From Gaiellasilicea sp037720595 (lineage in GTDB: Bacteria; Actinomycetota; Thermoleophilia; Gaiellales; Gaiellaceae): a DNA stretch of 64,000 bases. The translations under genes were made by a program, and so were the position numbers. Shown one piece after another: positions 1 to 7,500 of the stretch. The notes beneath the pieces are model-generated. The model was not told the DNA's origin, did no database searches, and saw only the letters and a list, made by a program, of their open reading frames with translations. The stretch covers positions 1 to 64,000 of the forward strand of contig JBBJLW010000017.1 in NCBI GenBank assembly GCA_037720595.1, written 5' to 3'. Every line of letters starts with the position of its first letter. Position 1 is the first letter of the stretch.

Positions 1-1
1 A

Positions 2-622
2 ATCGTGCCGGCTGAGCTCGAGACCGAGGCTCTGGTGCTTTTCGAGCTTCGCTGTGGTTTCCCACAGGAGTTCGATCGGCGCGTCTACGGCGACCGGGCG
101 CCCGAGGGTTGGCAGCGTCATCACTGGCCGGTGCTGGCCGGCACCCTCTTCGCGGGTTGCAACCTGGCAATTCGCGTCCAGCCGATGCGCCTGCTCGGCG
201 GCTTCGACGACGCGCTCGGCCCGGGGACGCCGTCGACGAGTGGAGACGACAACGACATCGTCTATCGGATGCTGGTCGCCGGGCACCGGCTGGCGTTCGA
301 GCCGTCCGCGCTGATGCGCCACCATCATCGGCGCAACCTGCCTGCGCTTAGGCGGCAGCTCGACAGCTGGGGGTGCGGCACGGTGGCTTTCCTCACGAAA
401 TCGGGCCGTGCCGGGCGCCGCCACCGGTGGCAAGCATTACTGGCGACGGGCTGGCTGTTCGTGTATCAACTCCGCAGGCTGTTCGCGACGCTGCGTCCTG
501 GCGCGAGGCGGCCCTTCCCGCCATCGCTCGTCCTCGTCGAGCTCGCCGGCTGCGTGCGCGGGCTGTGGGCCTATCGCCTGTCCGAGCGATACGTCCGCCG
601 CGTGCGAGCCCAGGAGCGCTAG
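2..622 (+). CDS. Glycosyltransferase family 2, C-terminal part (5' end outside window)
   Basis: The reading frame is open from the window edge, so the N-terminal nucleotide-sugar half is missing. What remains is the acceptor half of a GT-A glycosyltransferase: a FAGCNLAIR stretch, a GGFDDALGPGT loop and a GDDND acidic motif, followed by a basic tail with one possible membrane-proximal helix. The same loop order occurs in the complete paralogue at 4904-5818 (FDERIGPGT, GGEDND), which supports the family call. It probably transfers a sugar onto a surface glycan. Its TAG stop overlaps the TAG of the convergent deacetylase within the four bases CTAG. Donor and acceptor cannot be read from the sequence. 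Confidence 0.8.
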   Translation: MVPAELETEALVLFELRCGFPQEFDRRVYGDRAPEGWQRHHWPVLAGTLFAGCNLAIRVQPMRLLGGFDDALGPGTPSTSGDDNDIVYRMLVAGHRLAFEPSALMRHHHRRNLPALRRQLDSWGCGTVAFLTKSGRAGRRHRWQALLATGWLFVYQLRRLFATLRPGARRPFPPSLVLVELAGCVRGLWAYRLSERYVRRVRAQER

Positions 623-1581
623 AGCCCGGGCAGGAGCCTGCCGAGCGCGCGCGAGAGCTCGGCCGGCACCCAGTCGAGTACGGTCAGCCGCGGCAACGCG
701 TGCGGCCGAGACCGCCCCGAGACCGCTGCCTGCACGGTCGTGCACGCCGCCCGGTACCCGGCTGCAGCCGCCATCCGCACGGTTCTGGCGTCGATGTCGC
801 TGCCGCGGCCGTACGGGTATGAGAAGAGATCGACTGTGTGGCCGAGCAGGTCCTCGAGCGCCACCCGCGATTTCCCGAGCTCGGCCCCCCGGCCGGCCGG
901 CTCGAGGGAGGTGAGCGCGGGGTGGCTCACGGTATGCGAGCCTATCGTCACTCCCGCGAGGCGATCGAGCCTCTGGAGCTCGCCGACCGTGAGCGGCCTG
1001 CCGCCGCCAGGCACAGCAGGCCCGGAGGGGCGCGCGACGGCGATCTCCTCCAGAACGCGGCGGCGCGAAGACTCATGCAGCCGGCGAAGGAGACGGTGCA
1101 GATCGAGGCACGCACGGATTCGCTCGTCGTTGCTGCCCGTGCGGAAGCGTCTCGTCCGGTTTCCGACCGAGACCGACAGGGTTTCGAGGTTCTCGGTGCC
1201 GCACACCAACCCGGCGAGCTCGTCCCACCAGAAAGGCGTGCCCGCCAGCACCGGGCCGACCGCGACGAAAACCGTAAGCGGGATCCCGAGTGCGGCAGCG
1301 ATCGGAGCTGCGTGCTCGAGATTGTCGGCGTAGCCGTCGTCGAACGTGACGACCACAGCAGGTTCGTCGCTCGGCGGGTTGTCGAGCTCGTCCAGCAACG
1401 CGTCGAAGGAGAGGACCCGGCAGCGACCGCGCAGGAGCTCGAGCTGCCGCTCGAACCGCTCCGGCGAGACGGCGAGGCGAAACGGATCCGCGTGCGGCTG
1501 GGCGACGCGGTGGTAGAGCAGGATCACCGCCCGCGGTGGTTGTCGGCGGCCGATCCGCCGGACGGCGCTTAGAACGGTCAT
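619..1581 (-). CDS. Polysaccharide deacetylase (NodB/CE4 family)
   Basis: This 320-residue protein carries the CE4 motifs in order: TFDDGYADN near residues 79-87 (metal-binding Asp-Asp) and SHTVSHP near 215-221 (the two metal-binding histidines), then FSYPYG near 253-258. It should remove N-acetyl groups from a GlcNAc-containing or related surface polysaccharide. No signal peptide is obvious, although an ILLYHRV strand near residue 20 is typical of the fold. The ATG at 1581 overlaps the upstream gene's TGA (ATGA), so it is the last gene of a tightly coupled minus-strand operon (kinase-like, GT2, unknown, deacetylase). Family assignment is firm; the substrate is inferred from context. Confidence 0.87.
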   Translation of the reverse strand: MTVLSAVRRIGRRQPPRAVILLYHRVAQPHADPFRLAVSPERFERQLELLRGRCRVLSFDALLDELDNPPSDEPAVVVTFDDGYADNLEHAAPIAAALGIPLTVFVAVGPVLAGTPFWWDELAGLVCGTENLETLSVSVGNRTRRFRTGSNDERIRACLDLHRLLRRLHESSRRRVLEEIAVARPSGPAVPGGGRPLTVGELQRLDRLAGVTIGSHTVSHPALTSLEPAGRGAELGKSRVALEDLLGHTVDLFSYPYGRGSDIDARTVRMAAAAGYRAACTTVQAAVSGRSRPHALPRLTVLDWVPAELSRALGRLLPGL

Positions 1582-2486
1582 CGCGTGCGGTCCCGGAAGA
1601 ACCGCCGGACTGTTGAGCTGCGCAGGCGCGACTGCTCGAGCGTGCCGTCGCCGGCGCTGCGGAGCACGAGCGCGAACGGGCGGCCGGCGACGAGGATCTC
1701 GTAGCGCGCGCTTCCGATCTCGGCGGCGGGAATGTTCGCGGTGAGCGCCGCTCGGCTCAGATCCTCCACGAGGACTTCCAGCTCCTTCTCGCCTTCGGCG
1801 AGCAGCACGTACGGGGTCGCGACCTCGATCGCGGTCCGAAGCTCGGCGACGCTCTCCCACCCACGCGCGCCGACGGGCCCTTCGGGGCCGGCGACGATCT
1901 CGCCGTTCCAGGCCGCGCTTGGGCTTCGGTAGTCGTCCGTCCTACGGCCCAGCAAAAGGAACAGGTCGTGCTCGGCTTCGATCGGATCGAGGCTTGCATG
2001 GATTCGGTGTCCTCCGCCCGTCCAACTTCGATGACGCTGCTTCGCGTCGAAGGTGCGCGCGTTCACGACACCCTTCGGCGTTCGGCGCGGAGCGTAGGTG
2101 GGCTCAGGATCCTCGACGACGACAACGAGAAAGGGGTCGGTACCGCAGTGTCTCTCCTTCTCTGCCCGCGGCGGCAGCGTCCCGCCGTAGAACCGGGTCA
2201 GGTTCCAGGAGAACCCGGGCCACGGCCAGCTCACCCGGCGCACGTCGCGGACGACGAACTCGCTCGAGATGTCGCGCATGATGCGCTCCTCCTGGGTGAG
2301 AGCGTTCGACCAGAGGACGAACACGTGGATCTCGGACTCCCGGACCCGGTGCGACGGTCGACTCAGCGTTCGTGCCGATGCGAAGAGGAAATACGCCTCC
2401 TGGCGAACGCGCAGATAGCCGGGAACTCTCCCGTGCCTGACGTCCGCTGCCAGCCGGCGCCAGAGCGGATCCTTCGCTAGAGCCAC
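1578..2486 (-). CDS. Unidentified protein of the glycan operon
   Basis: About 302 residues from a GTG at 2486 that lies just inside the upstream GT2 gene (10-base overlap). I do not recognise a named domain. The middle looks strongly conserved in style: HVFVLW, NLTRFYGG, PFLVVVVEDP, FDAKQRHRSWTGGGHR and a HDLFLLLG helix, with many aromatic and acidic residues. It has no membrane helix or signal peptide, so it is probably cytoplasmic. Long alternative reading upstream of 2486 in this frame is only the shadow of the GT2 gene. Operon position between a glycosyltransferase and a deacetylase suggests a role in sugar activation or glycan modification; this is inference. Confidence 0.75.
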   Translation of the reverse strand: MALAKDPLWRRLAADVRHGRVPGYLRVRQEAYFLFASARTLSRPSHRVRESEIHVFVLWSNALTQEERIMRDISSEFVVRDVRRVSWPWPGFSWNLTRFYGGTLPPRAEKERHCGTDPFLVVVVEDPEPTYAPRRTPKGVVNARTFDAKQRHRSWTGGGHRIHASLDPIEAEHDLFLLLGRRTDDYRSPSAAWNGEIVAGPEGPVGARGWESVAELRTAIEVATPYVLLAEGEKELEVLVEDLSRAALTANIPAAEIGSARYEILVAGRPFALVLRSAGDGTLEQSRLRSSTVRRFFRDRTR

Positions 2487-3319
2487 TGCCCCACGTAGTG
2501 CTGACGCCGTGGATCGGACGGGTCGAGGAGGTCGTCCGACTCGTAGGGCCTGAGCTCGGAGGTCGAAGGGAGCCGCAGCGCCGACGCGGTGACACGCGCA
2601 CGCCACTGGTGCCACCCCGAGTCGACCTCCTCGGCGTCGTACCGACGCTCGACGTACTTCTCGATCGCGTGCGGGATGCTCAAGAACAGGTAGTGGCGCA
2701 TCCGAAACGAGTGGGGATAGGCGCGAAGCCCCCGGAAGCGGACCCGGTGCCCGCCCGACCACGCGATTCGCGCCGTCTCGCGCCGGCCGGCGATGAGCGG
2801 CAACGTGAGCCTTCGCGTCGAGCGCACCGGCTTGCGCCAAGCCTTGAGCCCGTGGGGCGAGTTGGTCTTGTAGGGGTAATACCACCGCATCGTCTCCTGG
2901 AATCGCCCGTGGTCGTGATCCGGAGCTTCCTGGGTCGGCATGAAGGTGAACTCGCTGAAGTTGACGGCGTTGTAGCCCCTTCCGTCGAGCTCGGCGAACG
3001 CCTCGGCGAGAGTCGTGTCGGCGCGCGGAGGGAGACGGATCTCGTCGGTATCGAGGTGCATGAACCAGTCCGCGTCGAGCTCGTCCGCCAACTGCTCCTT
3101 GCGCTCCAGGATCGCCCGCCAGCGGTAGGTGCCGTCGCGCGGAAAGGTCTCGATGCCGACGATCCCGTTGCCGACGTGCCTCTGGGCCAGCTCGAGCGTC
3201 CGGTCGGTCGACTCGTTGTCGATCAGATAGACCTCGATTCCCTGCGAGACGAGGTTCTCGACGCAGGCGTCGATGAACCGCTCCTCGTTGTAGGTCGCGA
3301 GGAGTGCGATAACGCGCAC
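2477..3319 (-). CDS. Glycosyltransferase family 2 (GT2_4-like)
   Basis: A 280-residue soluble GT-A enzyme. It opens with VIALLATYNEERFI, the usual first beta strand of the family, followed by a DNESTDRT loop and the metal-binding HLDTDEI motif near residue 95. The C-terminal half is rich in Arg, Tyr and Trp (for example RWYYPYK) as in enzymes that act on membrane-linked acceptors. The GTG start at 3319 directly follows the TAG of the upstream kinase-like gene with no spacer, so translation is almost certainly coupled. It belongs to the minus-strand surface-glycan operon. Sugar donor unknown. Confidence 0.85.
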   Translation of the reverse strand: MRVIALLATYNEERFIDACVENLVSQGIEVYLIDNESTDRTLELAQRHVGNGIVGIETFPRDGTYRWRAILERKEQLADELDADWFMHLDTDEIRLPPRADTTLAEAFAELDGRGYNAVNFSEFTFMPTQEAPDHDHGRFQETMRWYYPYKTNSPHGLKAWRKPVRSTRRLTLPLIAGRRETARIAWSGGHRVRFRGLRAYPHSFRMRHYLFLSIPHAIEKYVERRYDAEEVDSGWHQWRARVTASALRLPSTSELRPYESDDLLDPSDPRRQHYVGQWL

Positions 3320-4783
3320 CTAGACCGCCGCGTACCGTCGAGCATTGGCGGTGTCCTGGGCGATGCGGGCGACGATCTCCAGAAAGGGCTCGCGATCGGA
3401 CGTGCGGCCGGCTCGGCGGGGATCGGTCGCCTGGCGTAGCCAGCAGGCGTGGAAGCACAGCTCTGCCTGCTCGCGGGTCAGGTCGAGGACGTCGAGGATG
3501 CGGCCTCGCAGCCGCGCCACCGTCCGGGCGTGCTGGCCCTCGGGTGCGAAGCAGGCGTCGAATGCGTCGAGGCGGCTGCGGTAGCCGCGGACGGCCGCCA
3601 CCGCATCGACTGCGGCGTAGTAGAAGTCGCCGAGCGGCAGCGCCGAGCCTGCGGCGCCTTCCCAGTCGACGACGGCAAAACCGGCATCCTCGTCGAGCAG
3701 CACGTTCCACATCGTCAGATCATTGTGTACTGCCACTCGCGGCATCGGCCTCCCTTCGGATTCAACACACCGGCGCGAGAGCCAGGCCGCGTAGGTCTCT
3801 CCTCCTCCGACGGCAGCAGCCAGCTCCGCGGCCGGCCGGACGAGCTCGCGCTCGAGCTGGGGTCGAGTGAGCGGTGCGGATGCGCCCGTCAGCTTGTGCC
3901 AGCGGACCAGCCAGTCGACGACGTGCTCGAGAACGTCCACCAGCCGGCGAGGGTTCGAGCGGAGGGCCAGCGCAGCAGGCTGCCCGCGCAATGCGGTTTC
4001 GAGCAGAACCGGCCGTGTGCCCACCCGAGCGAGGGCGAGGGGACGCGGCACCTCCGCGCCGGCGGCTGTCGCGTGGGGTCGAAGCTGCCTGAGCGTCTTC
4101 GCCTCACGCAGGGTCTGGTCGGCGCCGTCGCCGTCGAGTCGCAGCTTCGCGATCGCGGACGGCAGAGACGCCCCGTGCCCGAAGCGATGCAGCACGAGGC
4201 CGGCGTGAAGCGGATGCCACGACCTGCTGACGACGACGGGGCCACGCGCACGCACGGAGTCGTCCAGCTCGTAGAGCCACTCGAAGGCCGGTCGCGCCGC
4301 GGCCGGTCGCGCGACGAAGCCGACCGAGGCAAGCGTCCTCGTCAACGCGGTGGGGAGCCGCCCGGCCAGCGTCAAGACGCGCTGCTCCCAGCTTCCGGCC
4401 GACAGGAGGACCGACGAGAGGTAGTCGAGCGCCGTTCGGTCGAGCGGCACGAGGTGCCGCGTCCGTCCGGCGTCGGGGAGATGCAAGAGCTCGAGCTCGA
4501 GCTCCAACCCGGCCTCGACCAGCAGCCGGCGCACCGATCTCCGCCAGGCCCGTGGAACGAGCACGTAGGCGACGCCGTCGATCCCCAGGCCGGCGGCCGC
4601 AGAGCCGACAGCGTGCGCGAGCCAGCCCTTGCTGCGGCACTCGGTGACTGTGGGCGCGAGGATCACCAGCCCGGCCGGCCCTGAGGCTTCTCGCCCGATG
4701 CCGCCGGGCAGGAGCGTTTCGGGGCATGCCTTCCCCAGCGTGAGCGTCCGCTCGACGAAACCGTCCGGATGGAGCATTTCCAT
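3320..4783 (-). CDS. Aminoglycoside phosphotransferase-fold protein with methyltransferase-like N-terminus
   Basis: The C-terminal half has APH/choline-kinase features: an N-lobe lysine in IAKLRLDG, a REAKTLRQL helix, the catalytic-loop motif HNDLTMWNVLL (HxDxxxxN) and VVDWEGA as the metal-binding segment. The first ~200 residues look like a degenerate Rossmann domain (VILAP, DGVAYVLVP). The protein may phosphorylate a sugar or nucleoside in glycan synthesis. I used the first ATG (4783, 487 residues). However, protein-like sequence (LNRLPDNPRSIL) continues upstream to about 4831, where only a CTG preceded by GAGGAG is available, so the true start is uncertain. It is the first gene of the operon running down to 619 and is divergent from the GT2 at 4904. 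Confidence 0.75.
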   Translation of the reverse strand: MEMLHPDGFVERTLTLGKACPETLLPGGIGREASGPAGLVILAPTVTECRSKGWLAHAVGSAAAGLGIDGVAYVLVPRAWRRSVRRLLVEAGLELELELLHLPDAGRTRHLVPLDRTALDYLSSVLLSAGSWEQRVLTLAGRLPTALTRTLASVGFVARPAAARPAFEWLYELDDSVRARGPVVVSRSWHPLHAGLVLHRFGHGASLPSAIAKLRLDGDGADQTLREAKTLRQLRPHATAAGAEVPRPLALARVGTRPVLLETALRGQPAALALRSNPRRLVDVLEHVVDWLVRWHKLTGASAPLTRPQLERELVRPAAELAAAVGGGETYAAWLSRRCVESEGRPMPRVAVHNDLTMWNVLLDEDAGFAVVDWEGAAGSALPLGDFYYAAVDAVAAVRGYRSRLDAFDACFAPEGQHARTVARLRGRILDVLDLTREQAELCFHACWLRQATDPRRAGRTSDREPFLEIVARIAQDTANARRYAAV

Positions 4784-4903
4784 GATCGAGCCCGGCAGGA
4801 TCGAGCGCGGATTGTCTGGAAGGCGGTTCAGTATCTCCTCGGTTGTCGTCTGATCGGCGCAGCCGCGCCGACGGCGCTCCGGGAGTCTAGATTGCAGGGC
4901 CGG

Positions 4904-5818
4904 ATGAGCCTTCCTCCCACATCGCTCATCGTCTGCACAAGGAACCGGCATGGATTCGTTCGAGCTCTCGTGGAGTCGATCCTGGCTGGTGAGCAGGTTC
5001 CGACCGAGATCCTCGTGGTCGATCAGAGCGATGCGCCGGATCCGCAGCTTGCAGCGGCTGAGCCGGCGCGAGGGTGCGAGATCGTCTACCGGTTGTCGCG
5101 AACGAGGGGCGCAAGCGCGGCTCGCAACGAAGGGATCGGAGCCGCCCGAACCGACCTGCTCGTCTTTGTCGACGACGACGTGCTCGTCACACCCACCTGG
5201 CTAGTGCGGCTCGTGTCCAGCGTCGTCGACCGCGGCCCGCGCTCGGTCGTGACCGGGCAGGTTCGCGCCGGCGAGCCGGAGGTAGCGGGTGGATTCGCGC
5301 CCTCGCTGATTACGGACGAGCAACCGACGGTCTACGAGGGGCGGGTCGGAAACGACATCCTCTTCTCGGGCAACATGGCGATGTTCCGCGGTGCCGTGGA
5401 CGAGGTGGGGCTCTTCGATGAACGCATCGGCCCCGGTACCAGGCGGTTTCCCGGGGGCGGCGAGGACAACGACTTCTGTTACCGGCTGCTCGAAGCCGGC
5501 TACCGGATCGTCTACGAGCCGCGGGCCGTGATCTATCACCGCGCCTGGCGCGCACCGGATGACTATGTTCGACTGCGGTGGCGCTACGGCCGCGGACAGG
5601 GTGGCTTCTACGGCAAGCATCTGGGCCTGCGCGACCGCCACGTGCTCTGGCGCCTGACGCGCGACAGCGGCAGTCTCTGCTGGCGGCTCCTCCGCGACGC
5701 GCCTCGCCGGCCCCGTGTGGCCGCCGGCCACGCAGCGTTCCTCGTCGGCCTGCTCAGCGCGGTCGTCGAGTGGACGATCACGCAGCGGGTGCGACAGGGC
5801 AGCGGCGGCTCTAGATGA
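4904..5818 (+). CDS. Glycosyltransferase family 2
   Basis: A 304-residue GT-A glycosyltransferase. SLIVCTRNRH starts the nucleotide-binding domain, LVVDQS follows, then the DXD-type VFVDDDVLV, an ILFSGNMAMFR acceptor loop and the catalytic GGEDNDFCYR motif. The C-terminal ~70 residues include a hydrophobic stretch (AFLVGLLSAVVEW) that may attach it to the membrane. The ATG at 4904 is the first plausible start; upstream sequence in frame is antisense to the divergent kinase-like gene. It is a paralogue of the truncated enzyme at the window start. It most likely builds a cell-surface polysaccharide. Confidence 0.87.
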   Translation: MSLPPTSLIVCTRNRHGFVRALVESILAGEQVPTEILVVDQSDAPDPQLAAAEPARGCEIVYRLSRTRGASAARNEGIGAARTDLLVFVDDDVLVTPTWLVRLVSSVVDRGPRSVVTGQVRAGEPEVAGGFAPSLITDEQPTVYEGRVGNDILFSGNMAMFRGAVDEVGLFDERIGPGTRRFPGGGEDNDFCYRLLEAGYRIVYEPRAVIYHRAWRAPDDYVRLRWRYGRGQGGFYGKHLGLRDRHVLWRLTRDSGSLCWRLLRDAPRRPRVAAGHAAFLVGLLSAVVEWTITQRVRQGSGGSR

Positions 5819-5820
5819 TC

Positions 5821-5922
5821 GATGCCACGATCTCGGGCGCTCGGATGCGCGATCTGGCGTGTCTGGGCCGCTCCCGGACTATGTGAGCGGCCTGGTGGCC
5901 GCTCAGCCAGCTCCGTGGCATC
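5821..5922. terminator. Nested inverted repeats between convergent genes
   Basis: Between the stop of the plus-strand GT2 and the stop of the minus-strand methyltransferase lies an 8-bp perfect stem (GGCCGCTC at 5866-5873 with GAGCGGCC at 5885-5892, 11-nt loop). It sits inside a wider 9-bp inverted repeat (GATGCCACG at 5821-5829 with CGTGGCATC at 5914-5922). Neither side has a T run, so this would be a weak or factor-assisted bidirectional terminator. The outer repeat is unusual for a simple terminator. Confidence 0.45.
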
Positions 5923-5928
5923 AAGCAG

Positions 5929-6549
5929 CTAGCGCTTGACGGCTCGGACGCCGACCGTCACGGGGAATCGCGGATCCAGCGTCTCGAGCTCTCGCCGGGT
6001 CAACTCCTCGTGCGCCATGCCGGTCAGGAACGCGATGGCCGTGAGGACGTTTCCATACGTCTGCACCTCGACCCCCTCCCCGAAGGCTTCCTCCACGAGC
6101 GGCGCGATTGACGCGTCGGTGAAGCGCCAGAAGTCGTTGCCGGGCCGCCAGATGCGGCTCACGGCGGGTACGGTCGCCAGCAGGACGCCGCCCGGCCGGA
6201 GCACCCGGTGCGCGGTGCGAAGCGCCGCCCGGACATCGAAGACGATGTGCAGGGTCTGGGTGAGGATGAAGCAGTCGAAGGCGTCGGCGGGAAGAACCTC
6301 GCCTTTGGTGAGATCGTCCACGATCGTCGCCTTCGGGTTGGAGGCGTCGATATCGAGGACGTCAGCCTGGATGACGCCGGTTCCGTACAGATCCGTGTAG
6401 CCGCTGTCCATCAACTCGAGCACGCGGCCGCGGATGTCGGCACGGCGCCCGCCGATGAAGCGCTCGATGTAGTAGCGATCGACCGGGGTGCCGCGGTCGA
6501 AGCCCCAGACGTCGCTGAGAGGCCGTGTGCGCCTGAGGGTGCCCAGAAT
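5929..6549 (-). CDS. SAM-dependent methyltransferase, class I (start codon unclear)
   Basis: Clear class I methyltransferase: RGRVLELMDSGYT begins the SAM-binding part, FDCFILTQTLHIVFD is motif II-like, and VLRPGGVLLATVPAV is the conserved post-II strand. Upstream residues PLSDVWGFDRGTPVDRYYIE are also family-like, so coding extends beyond the GTG at 6423. The frame is open up to a TGA at 6631-6633 but contains no ATG, GTG or TTG above 6423. The end given here is an ATT directly followed by CTG (6549-6544). One added base in the six-C run just upstream would instead join the frame to a TTG start at 6641. It probably modifies a sugar or lipid of the glycan locus. Confidence 0.72.
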   Translation of the reverse strand: MLGTLRRTRPLSDVWGFDRGTPVDRYYIERFIGGRRADIRGRVLELMDSGYTDLYGTGVIQADVLDIDASNPKATIVDDLTKGEVLPADAFDCFILTQTLHIVFDVRAALRTAHRVLRPGGVLLATVPAVSRIWRPGNDFWRFTDASIAPLVEEAFGEGVEVQTYGNVLTAIAFLTGMAHEELTRRELETLDPRFPVTVGVRAVKR

Positions 6550-6705
6550 CGCAGGGCGTCTGAAACGGGCGAGAAGTTGGAGCGGAAGGGGGGTTCCCCA
6601 GTTGCGCCTAGGCGAGGTGATCTCCCGTCCTCATGCGGCAAGTAAAGATGAGCCTCGGGCGGTCGGCAAGCTTCCGGCCGTGTGGGCCGTCAGACGACCG
6701 TGCCA

Positions 6706-7455
6706 TCAGACGATCGGATGAGTGCGCCGGACGTCCGCGAGCCATGTCGTCGCCTCGGGTGGAATCCGCCGGCCCGCTGCGAGCGCCGCGATCACCGGGC
6801 AGCCGCTCCCGCGGCCCAGGCCGAAGAACAGGCGCGAGCACGCAAGACGTGGGGCTCGTGCGACGCCGGCGAGAGCTCCGAGCTTCCAGCGGGTCATCGC
6901 CCAGCGGTTCCGTCTATCTCTCACTGTCGCGTCGGCGCAGAGCAGCGCGGCGCGTGAAAAGCGCCCGAAGAGCGCGGCCGCCTGCGAGGCGCCGCCGGGA
7001 TCGGAATCGAGCAGCTCGCGAAGACGCTTGTCGGACGCCGTGCTCGCGAGGAGCAGGAACAGTCCCTCGGCTCCCGGCCGCAAGCGGCGAAATCCGCGAG
7101 GATCGATCTGCGTCAGCGACGCCAGCTCTTCCGGCGCGACATACGCCCTACCGCGCAGCACGAGGTGGGAGTAGACGTCGAGCTCCACGAGTCGCTTGGC
7201 CGCCTGATCGCACGCGACGAGGAAGAGGGCGCCCGGCAAGTGGCGACAGACGATGACCGGTCGCAGCCCGGCGTCTGCTGCCCAGGCCGTGAAGACCTCG
7301 ACCGCGCTCGGCCACTCGCGCTGTGGTGCGACGGAGTCCACATCGCCCGCTCCGCTGAGCGCTGAGTCGACGTTCTTCCAGATCAGCCACGACGGAGAGG
7401 CCTCCGTCAGCCTGTTGAGCAGCGTTCCAACGTCCAGGCTTCGCTCCTCAGCCAT
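6706..7455 (-). CDS. Unidentified protein, nucleotidyltransferase-like look
   Basis: A 249-residue soluble protein starting at the ATG at 7455. Distinctive segments are WLIWKNVDSALSG, GDVDSVAP, VIVCRHLPGALFLVACD, LVELDVYSHLVLRG and DPRGFRRLRPGAEGLFLLL. The GDVDSV and ELDVY acidic pairs resemble the metal-binding Asp pattern of minimal nucleotidyltransferases, but I cannot confirm that. The C-terminal part is helical and basic. It is divergent from the GT39 gene at 7501 with only 45 bp between starts, so the two may share control. Location suggests a role in activating or transferring a head group in surface-glycan synthesis; this is inference. Confidence 0.7.
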   Translation of the reverse strand: MAEERSLDVGTLLNRLTEASPSWLIWKNVDSALSGAGDVDSVAPQREWPSAVEVFTAWAADAGLRPVIVCRHLPGALFLVACDQAAKRLVELDVYSHLVLRGRAYVAPEELASLTQIDPRGFRRLRPGAEGLFLLLASTASDKRLRELLDSDPGGASQAAALFGRFSRAALLCADATVRDRRNRWAMTRWKLGALAGVARAPRLACSRLFFGLGRGSGCPVIAALAAGRRIPPEATTWLADVRRTHPIV

Positions 7456-7500
7456 CACGACCTTGTGCTTCGGTGTGGCGCGAATATCGTTCGGGGAACC

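Noticed and set aside
1578..3710. 710-codon minus-strand open frame as one large protein
   Set aside because: Only the C-terminal ~302 codons look like protein. The upstream part is Arg/Pro-rich shadow of the GT2 gene in another frame, and a GTG at 2486 gives a sensible start.
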